From NCBI GenBank assembly GCA_027596945.1, contig JADGJH010000446.1, positions 1 to 18,496 on the forward strand: DNA of 18,496 bases. Reading direction: 5' to 3'. Origin of the DNA: Physocladia obscura. Taxonomy: Eukaryota > Chytridiomycota > Chytridiomycetes > Chytridiales > Chytriomycetaceae. The translations under genes and the position numbers were made by a program. Under the pieces are notes generated by a model. That model worked only from the letters and a program-made list of their open reading frames with translations, ran no database searches and was not told the origin of the DNA. The stretch's first letter is position 1. Each line of letters starts with the position of its first letter. Below are positions 10,157 through 18,496 of the stretch, in pieces.

Positions 10157-12090
10157 TCAGCTCATCAAAAAAGCCATCTGTCTTGTTACATCCATTACTG
10201 TTCTGTATGTACCTGCAAACAAATCTTTAAAGCACGAAAGATATCTCCACAACAAAGAAACTTTAATTTGAAATAAGCAAATACCAAATAGGTCTCGTGG
10301 AAGACTGTATGGAGGTGCGTCTTCAATTATTATTTGATATGTCTTAGATTTCCAAACTCGAAGACAGCTGAAAAGTCTATCAATGAACTCGCAGAATGCA
10401 ATGCGATACCGCAGGCAGTATTGGAGATATTGCTGCTCAAATACTGACGAATTTTTAATCACCAATCACCTCACGAAAATGTTTTAGAAAACAAAATATT
10501 GAAGTATTGAATATTATTGACTTTATAGCTGTTTGAAATCTCGAGTTGTTGACTTCATTCCCGCAAGAAATCTCGAGTGAATGAGTTTTTGCGGATAGTT
10601 CTTGACTGTATTCGAGATGAAATTGTTTAGCTTTCTCCGTTTCCATGCGAAGAAGTGGATGACGATCTAATTGCCGAAAGAATAAGCCACTCTTCGAAGA
10701 GAATTAAGTTCTTTCTTTCAATGAATAAGTCAATGTGCCTTGAATAGAATCAACTAAGTGAAGCATTCGAAACATCGCAAACGAGATACAACACTGCCGC
10801 AAGACTGTTTCGAGTGTAGTTGGATTTATCATGTTTGCAACACGAAAATATTACTTTCTTCATTCTGAAACCAGAGCCGTCACCCAACTAACATTCTCGA
10901 TCATTTGAGTTTAAAACATACAATTTTAGCTCTGTGGATGATCACTCACAGTAAATCGAACTTCAAAAGATAAAAGGAAGTTTCTATTCACCAGAATTTC
11001 GTCACAGCTAATTCACATAGTAGAAATTAAGTATTACCATCATCTAAATTTCCTGAATATGCCGGTCACACTTCCACCATTTCGAAAGATTTCGTATTCG
11101 TAGCTTCAGAGTTAATTATTTCAAACTTTGCTCTTCGCCTCACTTTTACTGCAGCAATATTTACTTTGTGAGTTACCACAAGCAAACCTGAAAAAAACAT
11201 GAGACATCTCCCGTGAGCCAACAGTGGTAATTAAGGACGAACTAGGTATATACCGCGGAAGACAACGTGAAGGTGCCGCTTCCTTGATCCACAGTATTGT
11301 CGAACTAAAACTTAGCCGCTTGAGTCGAAACTTTCAAGAAATTGCAGCAAGCCAATGAGCACGCAAATTCTGTGAAATACTGTAAGTATTTGACGTGAGT
11401 TTGTTCGATTATTAATGAAGATTCAACCAAAATAACGGCTGCAAATGCTCAAAGAGACAATCAGAGCCTTCATATACAGGGGAACAGTCTCGCCTTAAGT
11501 ACTTGCCGTGCAACGCGAAATGAAAGAACCTACAAATATTGAAAACTCGGATTTATTTCTGATTTTCTGGCTTTACAAGATCTCAGGTATACTCTTTTGC
11601 ATGTTCGAATTTTTCAGTTATACCAAATATGTTGTCCTTTCGAAATCTCGCGAATAATAACCGCGACGATTTTGTAGCTGAATGAATAAGCCGACAATTA
11701 CAATATTTCTTCCTGCGGATGAATCGGTTTTGTGTGGAATTCAAATGACCGAGAAGTAATATACGGGTAGAATCAAAAAATCGTGAAAAACTGTGTATAT
11801 TGGGACTCCTAAAGATTAACTTACATCTTTCTTTGTCCTGAACACTTTTTCAATTGATGGTTGATAGTTTTACGTTGAAAATGAGTGACGTTCAAAGCTC
11901 GTCATCCGATAGGTGATGAAATAACGAGAGGGAAAGATGTCACACTATTCCAAGCAGTACGAGGTGTAGTCGAAATGAACATTCTGTTGATTCACAAACA
12001 ATTCGAAATTCTTCTGCGATAAGAACGAAAATGAAAAGGAGGGAACCGCACAGTCGATCCACCTCAACGATTTCGCTTAAGTGGCAAGGA
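10157..12090 (-). repeat. Two strongly diverged tandem units of about 1 kb, probably old gene copies
   Basis: Corresponding words recur about 960-1000 bases apart. GGAAGAC..G.AGGTGC..CTTC occurs at 10299 and 11257. GACGAT...GAATAAGCC occurs at 10661 and 11665. A CCACC...GATTTCG block lies near 11075 and 12060. On the minus strand the units read as related peptides: IEDAPPYSLPR (unit 1) against IKEAAPSRCLPR (unit 2), and GLFFRQLDR against GLFIQLQNR. In both, the first peptide is followed by a GTAT donor and, about 72 bases on, a T-rich acceptor (TTTGTTTGCAG or GTTTTTTTCAG), so an intron position appears shared. Unit 2 contains stops, and unit 1 shifts frame near 10455. I read them as remnants of a duplicated minus-strand gene of unknown family. 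All similarity was judged by eye. Confidence 0.4.
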
Positions 12091-12240
12091 GATATAAGTA
12101 CTTACAATGATTGGGATATTGGTGCGGGATGGAGTAATGGAAGGGATGTGTACGCGTTCCAAACAAAAGTAAGTAAGGATAATTTGAACAATAACCAACT
12201 GTACTCGCGCAATACAGATGGCATATATTCTACAATTTAA
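12031..12240 (+). CDS. Short hypothetical open frame
   Basis: An ATG-started frame of 69 codons (MKRREPHSRSTSTISLKWQG...) that I do not recognise. It includes a Trp/Gly/Asp/Asn-rich middle (NDWDIGAGWSNGRDVY) and no signal peptide or membrane segment. Its start lies within the end of the second diverged 1-kb unit. No promoter feature or conserved motif supports it, so it may be a chance frame or one exon of something larger. Confidence 0.2.
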   Translation: MKRREPHSRSTSTISLKWQGDISTYNDWDIGAGWSNGRDVYAFQTKVSKDNLNNNQLYSRNTDGIYSTI

Positions 12241-12362
12241 CTAACCTTTTTTACTGATACTTTTTGAACGATCGCGCTTTGCTATGCGAAGTCGATTTGA
12301 ATGGTTTGGGAACGGATTTTGATATGGATTGAGCTGAACTTCATGTGACAATGTAAACTCGC

Positions 12363-12368
12363 TTTATT
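12363..12368 (-). terminator. Polyadenylation signal of the 12426-13118 gene
   Basis: TTTATT on the plus strand is AATAAA on the minus strand, about 58 bases after that gene's TAA stop. Confidence 0.45.
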
Positions 12369-12425
12369 GACTTATTTTCATGTTAACAGAGGATATCAGC
12401 AAAATCCTTGAGGTGTGTCCAGAAA

Positions 12426-13118
12426 TTATTCTAACACGAATCTGCTCCGAATGTCCTGCATCGTAAAATATATAGCATTTAAATCCGCATCCTCATCGCG
12501 TGCGCCAAAAAAACGCAAATTTTCGGGAATCATAGTAGTTCTGCGAAATTCGCGATGATTAGATCTGTTCATCCCACGAAGAACAAACTCATCTGCCAAT
12601 TTTTTGTCGTTTCCTATCTCATTATGGAGCTCTAACACGCGATTTGCATTGAGGATAACCGCGTCCAATCCGAACCGTCCTTTCCACCCCAAATACGTCT
12701 TATACGCAGAATTAATAATGAAATTTATGAGGTCTGCTGCCGTCGTCCCTTCATACACCCAATAGCCAGGGTTTGACTTCGGCCCACCAAATGGATCTGG
12801 AGATGAGCAGCTGAACAAAATGCCAGTCAAGCAATAAATAAGTCTGTCCGGATGAACTCTTGACGCCTGAAAACATTCAAGAACTTTGAGGACTCCATTA
12901 TCGCATAATTCGTCTAATGAAATTGTCGCGGCGCAAGGTGTCACCGAAATTTTATTTGACTCCACATCGCGATAAATTGACACCGGCACTGGTTCAGATA
13001 AATACAAGCGAGTCGATTTTGGCGGACCTGGATAAAAACTTCCGGTTCAGTGCAGGGAAAATTTTTGGTTTATTGAGTTCATACCAGATCGCTTCAACAA
13101 CGTCGTTGAATATCTCAT
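12426..13118 (-). CDS. Unrecognised conserved protein, paralogue 1 (two exons, 211 aa)
   Basis: I do not recognise the family, but the gene is clearly real because a second copy lies at 15651-16444. Exon 1 is 13085-13118 (34 bases, MRYSTTLLKRS). The intron is 13028-13084 (GTATGA...ATCCAG, 57 bases, phase 1, CTGAAC branch-like site) and exon 2 is 12426-13027. The start was chosen because exon 2 has no ATG before LYLSEPVPV, while the conserved GPPKS just upstream of that runs into an acceptor and an upstream TGA. Shared blocks are RLYL.EP, DRLIYCLTG, DPFGGPKSN, GYWVY, GRFGLDAV, NRVLELH, FVLRGMNRSNH and a C-terminal IYFT. There is no signal peptide, clear membrane span or metal motif. The product looks like a compact soluble globular protein. 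AATAAA lies downstream. Confidence 0.85.
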
Positions 13119-14780
13119 TTAGCGCTCACAGTTGAGAAAAAGTTGAGCTATGGATTGGCTAAAGAAACTTGTCTCCGATGTCTATAGAAGATTCGGTGAC
13201 AGTCTGTTCGGCTGTTTCTGCGCAATATGAAAAAGTTAGTTTGATGCCTTGTAGATTCTTTTTTCCCGAAAGAATTCAGCATTGAGGTTATTTTTCATAG
13301 AAACTAAGTTGTGATCATCTGTGTAGCCCACACGGCCGGTCTAGTTTCAAATGAGGGTGTTTTCGTGCATTTGTTTGTTTCCACCTGAGTATTTTTTTTA
13401 TTTTTCTTGTTTTCACCAACAACAAATGGAATTCATAAGCATTCTCAAAAGAGAATAAATTAACCACTGAATTAGTGTGTATGTGTACTGTTTATTTCAT
13501 TTATTTTTCTTTAGTTTCCCTTTTTTAACTCCGGTTTTAGATTAAAGAAGTTACTGCAATGGCAATCAACAGCATGAGATGAGAGCACAAGCGAACATCT
13601 GGCTTCATGGTTTCTTGGTTTCAAGGTGAATTAGGATTCAAAAGGTAATTGAATGCAATTTATGAAATTCGGTGAAAACTTTTAACAGAAATAATTACAC
13701 ATATTTAATTTTGATTGGAATCAAGCAATAATTTTCACAATTTTAAGACCGGACGAGCATCAAGCAATCGATGGATTCGATTTTTCCAATATTAATACCA
13801 AAACGAAATATTTAGAGACTGCAATGGCTTAATTTTGTTAATAAGCAACTTAAGTTGCGTTGTTAGCTCGCTTCAACATCTGCGCATGATATCTAAGTCA
13901 CCCTGTATCATGCTGCCTTAAAAGTTTTTCGAATTATTATTTGACTTTCAAAAGGAGATATCATCTCAATGTCTTGATAGAAACGTACTCAACGTGTAAA
14001 GGTCCGGCAACAACACAAGCAGTAGTCACAGTGAAACTTCAACGTTTAAATAAATACCATATCAATAGGTGGTTCGAAGATGTGCCACAAGAAGCACATT
14101 GTGTCAGCCTAAGGCACACCAACAAAAAAAGTTGTGTTCAGATTGCCATTGCCGACCCAACTGTACAAACGAGAAAAATAAAATAATTACAACGAATTTT
14201 TAAACAGAAGAATTGGCTATCCTTCATTCCGCTGTGGTTCTGCTGTTGTTCCTGGGTGAAAAACATTGATCGCAGCAATTCAAAAGTGGTCGCCATGAAT
14301 TTCGACTGTCTTTATTATAAGTTTCGATAATCCTTAAAATGTTTATGGAACACTGGAGGAGTGGAGAATGTTAGAGGGGAATGGAGCTAAAACGAATTTG
14401 GACCGGTTATTCTTTGAAAACAAACCCGAAAGTGCGACCTCCCAAAGAAACTGGAATCCCACCACCCAAAAAACGAATACCGCCCCTAAGAGTCTAACTT
14501 CCAAGAAACGTGTTTGATAGTTGTGACTTGCTGTTATGGTTAATCCAAATCTCTTCCTCACAGACGAACGAAAATAAAAAGTCACAGTCCTATGTCGCGC
14601 TTATCAGTTTTAGAATTCCATATTCCAATGAGCTCGAAGTAGTTGTGCATGAAGAAGTATGTGGAGATGTAGCAAGAAGTTTTGCATGGCTTTATTCAAG
14701 TTCTGGCGAACAAGGATCTATCCCTACTACTGGCAGAATTAACAGCAATCGAATTCCAAAAGGCAATTGAAACTTTCGAT
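13119..14780. other. Spacer between paralogues, no confident gene
   Basis: Open stretches occur on both strands (for example 13941-14186 plus and 14343-14585 minus) but show no recognised motif, clear start or splice support. The bases just above 13118 are the promoter side of paralogue 1. AT content is high near 13380-13540. Parts of 14343-14780 could belong to the possible minus-strand gene that starts at 15369. Confidence 0.35.
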
Positions 14781-15369
14781 CTGTTAGACTATTCCCATCT
14801 TTGCATTTCTATTTCTGTTGATCGACTCACCGCGATAGTTTTTCGCAAGTCCAAATTTGAATCCCAGTTCGTGAAACACAAAGTCAAAAGCAGTATCTCC
14901 CAAGATTGTTGTATAAAGACTCTTATCTGTATTAAAACGAACCAAAATAAAGAGAGGCCTTTAAACGAATGGCGTTGTGTTTCACATATTTTCACAAAAT
15001 TTGAGTTAGACAATGAGAGGTAAAGGGGTATTGAAAGAATTTTGAAATACCTGCCAATTATAATAGCTGACTTGCCTTGTGTTTCCATGGCATTTGGCAG
15101 AAAATTGGCTGCTTTGCTGCAAGATTACTATCCGTCCAAGTTCATCAAAGTCGTGAGAAAACACTTTTTCGGGTTTTTTCAAATAGGACCGCATAGCCTT
15201 CGAGTAATGTTGACGGCGGATGACACAACATCAATCACAATTTTTGTTTCTTTACACGAAAGAAACGCACCCGCAATACAAAGTAAACAATCGTAATCAA
15301 TGCTAAGACGGCAGCCAGCTGTGTAGGACCGAAAAAAAAAGTTAGCAGTAATCTGGTCCACCCCTTCAT
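14781..15369 (-). pseudogene. Possible spliced membrane-anchored gene or its remnant
   Basis: An ATG at 15369 opens 44 codons whose middle (PTQLAAVLALITIVYFVL) is a strong hydrophobic segment followed by RVRFFRVKK, as in a signal anchor. Further down, 14831-14936 is bounded by a good acceptor (TTTAATACAG) and donor (GTGAGT). One of its frames reads SLYTTILGDTAFDFVF, and a 50-base intron-like segment (14781-14830) follows. I could not find a set of splices that joins the anchor to this exon without a stop or phase clash. It may therefore be a decayed gene, or an intact one with exons I misplaced. LYTTILGDTAFDFV faintly resembles the A5-like region of long-chain acyl-CoA synthetases, which also carry N-terminal anchors, but this is too short to assign. 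Confidence 0.25.
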
Positions 15370-15610
15370 GATCTATGGGAAGGCAATATATTATCGTACG
15401 ATGGGGCTAATGTGAACTATTGTATCTAATAACATTGGCGGTTTACGGATTCGGAGATTCATATATATGAATACAGAGCGAAAGGCACTTTCATATTTCA
15501 CTACGAACTCACTCTTTTATTTTGGCTGAAACTTAAGGATATAGTGTGAAATCGTTATTAAAATTTTCTGTGCAGCAGATGGTGGTTGTGGAAAAGAGAT
15601 GAAAAGAAAG

Positions 15611-15649
15611 AAAAAAAAAAAAAAAACCAAAAAAAAAAAAAAAAAAAAA
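15611..15649. repeat. Paired poly(A) tracts (16 and 21 A) beside a stop codon
   Basis: On the plus strand a 16-A run (15611-15626), CC, and a 21-A run (15629-15649) end one base before the TGA of the minus-strand paralogue. On the coding strand the transcript would enter about 38 U residues right after its stop codon. Confidence 0.85.
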
Positions 15650-15650
15650 C

Positions 15651-16444
15651 TCACTCCGAATCAATTCTTTTCCGAACTTCCCTCGCCGTGAAATAAACAG
15701 CACTCAATTCCGCCACATCATTAGGAACACCGGATAATCTCAAATGCTCAGGAATCAATGAAACTTTATGAAATTCAACGTGATTAGACCGGTTCATTCC
15801 TCGTAATACAAGCTCATCAGTCAGATTTTTGTTCACGCTACCACCACCACCACCATTACTCGTCCCTCCCACTCCCATTGCCGCTACCACCACCATATCA
15901 TGCAACTCCAACACACGATTCACACCAAACACGACTGCGTCCAATCCCTGCCGCCCTTTCATCCCCATATATGCACGATACGCCGCGTCGACAATAAAAT
16001 TGACGAGATCCATCGCCGTGGCTCCATTGTATACCCAATAGCCGAGATTCGATCGTGGCCCGCCAAACGGGTTTGGAGACGTGTGGGTGAATAGGACACC
16101 CGTCAAGCAATAAATCAGACGGTCTCCATGGATATTTCGATGCTGCGGAGATGATGACGATGACAATAACGATTGCGGTGGTGGTGACGAGTAGTTGAAA
16201 CAATCTAGAATTTGGAGGACTGCTGTTTGGATGAGGGATTCGAGTGATGTGCTGGGTATACTACAGGGCACCATTCGAAGAGTGTTTGTGTCTGGGTCGC
16301 GAAGAAGCGAGACTGCGATTGGTTCTGCTAAGTAGAGACGCATTGATTTCGGTGGGCCTGTTTTTTGATGGGGGAGCTGTTAAAGGTTGGGTAGGACGTG
16401 AAGTCATTCATCAAACTTTTGCGATTCGATCTTGAGGATCTCAT
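15651..16444 (-). CDS. Unrecognised conserved protein, paralogue 2 (two exons, 244 aa)
   Basis: Second copy of the family at 12426-13118. Exon 1 is 16417-16444 (28 bases, MRSSRSNRK), the intron is 16358-16416 (GTTTGA...AAACAG, 59 bases, phase 1) and exon 2 is 15651-16357. An ATG within exon 2 (16343) could also serve as a start. However, the preceding PPKS is conserved in paralogue 1 and is followed upstream by an acceptor and an in-frame TAA, so the spliced start is preferred. From DRLIYCLTG to NRVLELH about two thirds of residues agree with paralogue 1, including NPFGGPRSN, GYWVY, GLDAV and LVLRGMNRSNH. This copy has two extra low-complexity inserts: a Ser/Pro stretch (SSPPPQSLLSSSSSP) and a Gly-rich loop (GGTSNGGGGGS). 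The coding region is visibly more GC-rich than its surroundings. Function is unknown. Confidence 0.85.
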
Positions 16445-17549
16445 TTGTTGGACACCATTAAATCAACAGCAGAGTGGATATACGTGTAAGTGTGTTTGCC
16501 TGTGTGCGTGTGAATGAACTTGGACTGGGCGGTTTGTACAACGAAGTTTTCTACAAACAAAGGTTGTTTTTTTTTTTGTTTTTTGGTTTGTTACTGTTGT
16601 TGGTTCTCCAGACTGTGTTTTATATTTGGTAATGGCAAAAAAGGTTGATGCATCAGTGTTTAAAAGACAGAGAAAAGAATTATGGGTGTTTGTTTTGACT
16701 CCACCAGATTGATTATATTTAAGAATGGAGAAAGAGAAATTCGTTCCTGCAAGATACTCTGAAACTAGGAATATTGAGTAAATTTTGAAGTTACTTATTT
16801 TCATAGTGCGCATATGCTATATTATGACTTGCTCCTATTTTTTTCCAGTTATTTTTTGTAAATTTATTGTTTTTCCCATTCAACTTCTTCAATAAACAGA
16901 TACATTGAAAATGGGGCAAACTGGAGAATTTGTGCATCATTTATTGTGGCTTAATCTTGTTGAAATCAGAGTTTAATTGGTGGCAAACCTCCAGAGCACA
17001 TAACACATCTTTTTGACTCCATTCCTTTGATTATGTTGCAACTTCAGAGTGTTAATAATGATATGCATGTCTCCAAAACATGCTTTGAGATATTATAGCA
17101 AATGTGCTTAAGCAGGATGTTCAGATTTGTTTGCTCAAATCAAATCTTTCAAAGCAACAATCAATACATATCTGAATATTAGGCCTGAAATTCAGCAAGC
17201 TACCAGACCAGATAGACAGTTAGGATGTGACATTGAAGCAAACCAAATATAATCTTCCTATGCTCCAAATTTTCCAGTACCTGCATCAAAACCACAAGCA
17301 AATTTATAACTGCAATGTTTGAATATTTTTTCAAAATTGTACTGGCAAAACTGGTTCATAATTTTGGTCACAAATAAAGACAGATTCAGTACTTTTTCTT
17401 CCTTATAGTGCTTCTTTAACTTCCTTTTTAGCATTTCAAAAAGAATTCAATTGGGTGGAAAATTGTAATAATTCCAAAATATTAGAGATTTTGCAAACAA
17501 CAATTCTTTGTAAAAATTATTTCATTTTTCATTTCAAATTTTTGGTTTT
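16445..17549. other. Intergenic region, no confident gene
   Basis: Contains T- and G-rich tracts (TGTGTGCGTGTG near 16500, poly-T near 16566-16590), then AT-rich sequence. A stretch around 16980-17180 reads for about 40 codons in one plus frame (GGKPPEHITHLFDSIPLIML) before hitting stops. This could be an old gene or mobile-element fragment but cannot be supported further. Confidence 0.35.
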
Positions 17550-17905
17550 CAACAGGCTGGGTCAAATTGTTCAAGGAATAAGGTTGGGCAAAACGTGGGC
17601 AGACGGGGGTGTTGCCAAGACACCCCAAATGCCAATTTTATTGAAAAACACAAAAATAAAATCAAAAGAAAACAGGCACAAAGCTTGCGTAGTAGGCAGA
17701 GGGTAGGGGGAATGACAGCACTAGACATGGGTTGTTAAAGAGAAAAAAGATAAAACAAAATTTTATTCTTGACAAGTCTCCTTGTCTTGTTGAACTGGTT
17801 TTATTAAATAAAAACCTTGCTCAACAGGCTGGGTTGAATTGTTCAAGGAATAAGGTTAGGCAAAACGCAGGCAGACAGAGATGCCAAGACACCCAACCAA
17901 GCTTG
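17550..17905. repeat. Two direct repeats of about 85 bases, 272 bases apart
   Basis: CAACAGGCTGGGT begins at 17550 and again at 17822. Both are followed by near-identical sequence through GTTCAAGGAATAAGGTT, GGCAAAACG, GCAGAC and GCCAAGACACCC. The 15-base word CAACAGGCTGGGTCA from copy 1 recurs at 18255, inside the recombinase remnant. The spacer contains the inverted repeat GACAAG/CTTGTC near 17770 and the near-palindrome GGTTTTATTAAATAAAAACC near 17797. Because the pair lies downstream of the recombinase on its strand, these are likely terminal or split repeats of the same element. Confidence 0.65.
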
Positions 17906-17915
17906 CAAGGTGTGT

Positions 17916-18496
17916 TCAACCAGGGTCCAAGAGAGAGGAGAGCTCAGCCTGGCACCAGGCTAGCGTGTCGTTCAATATCCAGTCAGAGGTAAGCCAGGTA
18001 TGCGTCAGACGCCCATCATCCCAGCACTTGAATTTCGTATTTGGTGTATCCCAGGTTTGCTGCTGCAGTTGCGCCCAATGCAAAAGCTGTGTCCCGCATA
18101 GTGGTTGGGGTTTTCTCCAATAGCAGGGAGAAGCAAACGGATCAAGTTGATGAGGAAGTTGCACGAGAAGGGATGACCAGAAGAGAGTGAAAAGAAGGGG
18201 AAATTTGGTGCCATGGGGAAACTGGTGAAGAGCTTGAAGAGGAGACACACAGCGCAACAGGCTGGGTCAGTGGCAAGTCCAATAGTGAGGGTGACCCTTT
18301 GCAGAAGGGATCGGTCTTGGAGCTTGGTATGGTAAGTTTGACAATGTGCTGCTTGCTGGTAGCTGGAAAGAAGTGGACAGCTCCATCGGAAGTCTGCCAG
18401 GTGGGGTTGAAGGGTGCGTAGCTGTTGAAGGTGAATTCTCCAGAACAAAGGAGGGCAAAGAAGGCTGTGGTCCAGGTGGCGGCAATGACTGCTGAG
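17916..18496 (-). mobile_element. Degraded tyrosine recombinase of a Crypton- or DIRS/Ngaro-like element (partial)
   Basis: Read from the right edge on the minus strand, this is the catalytic half of a tyrosine recombinase, the enzyme that cuts and rejoins DNA for eukaryotic YR transposons. Landmarks in order are AFFALLCSGEFTF (family form L-R-x-x-E), SKTDPFCKG, VTLTIGLATDPA, SGHPFSCNFLI, GHSFCIG (family form H-x-F-R), then GATAAANLGY and LG-stop-WASDAYLAYL, which includes the expected nucleophile Tyr near 17990. It is inactive: single-base frame breaks occur after KTDPFCKG (near 18297) and after GHSFCIG (near 18074), TGA lies at 18016-18018, and Arg positions in at least five motifs have become Cys. 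The N-terminal part lies beyond the window. The region is more GC-rich than its surroundings. Crypton versus DIRS/Ngaro cannot be settled without the rest of the element. Confidence 0.75.

Noticed and set aside
13941..14186. 81-codon open frame on the plus strand
   Set aside because: No ATG near its beginning, no recognisable motif and no conserved neighbour; listed only as spacer.
14510..15296. Overlapping plus-strand open frames
   Set aside because: No consistent splicing joins them. The opposite strand shows better splice signals and a signal anchor, so they may be shadows.
16463..16813. 116-codon open frame on the minus strand
   Set aside because: Lies upstream of paralogue 2 in GT- and T-rich sequence, has a biased composition (Lys/Thr/His runs from simple repeats) and no motif or splice support.

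Overview
The window looks like nuclear DNA of a fungus, most likely a zoosporic (chytrid-type) lineage. It is AT-rich, its genes carry short introns of about 40-90 bases with GT..AG borders, and it encodes a Zn2Cys6 (Gal4-type) transcription factor of the fungal-specific class. Next to that gene is a paxillin-like protein with an LD motif and four LIM domains, an architecture common in animals and early-branching fungi. The chytrid assignment is inference; the fungal assignment is well supported by the Zn2Cys6/Fungal_trans gene.

Layout. 1-264 (minus): the 5' end of an unrecognised two-exon gene that runs off the left edge. 480-720: three copies of a short direct repeat. 822-2055 (plus): a decayed, unrecognised protein-coding gene. 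3123-4360 (plus): paxillin-like gene, whose 13-base first exon is needed to complete the LD1 motif. 4575-5345 (plus): relic of a second copy of the transcription-factor gene, ending in AATAAA and a 21-A tract. 5536-8829 (plus): the intact four-exon transcription factor. 8830-12400: gene-poor, but holding two diverged units of about 1 kb in tandem. 12426-13118 and 15651-16444 (both minus): two paralogues of a protein family I do not recognise, each with a tiny first exon and one phase-1 intron. Between them, on the minus strand, is a possible spliced gene or remnant that starts with a signal anchor. 17550-18496: a degraded tyrosine-recombinase mobile element with direct repeats downstream of it.

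The intact genes do not form an obvious pathway. The paxillin homologue would act at the cell cortex (adhesion or actin scaffolding) and the Zn2Cys6 protein in the nucleus. The main theme is duplication and decay: transcription factor plus relic, the two minus-strand paralogues, the tandem 1-kb units, and a mobile element whose arginine codons have repeatedly become cysteine or stop codons through CGN to TGN changes.
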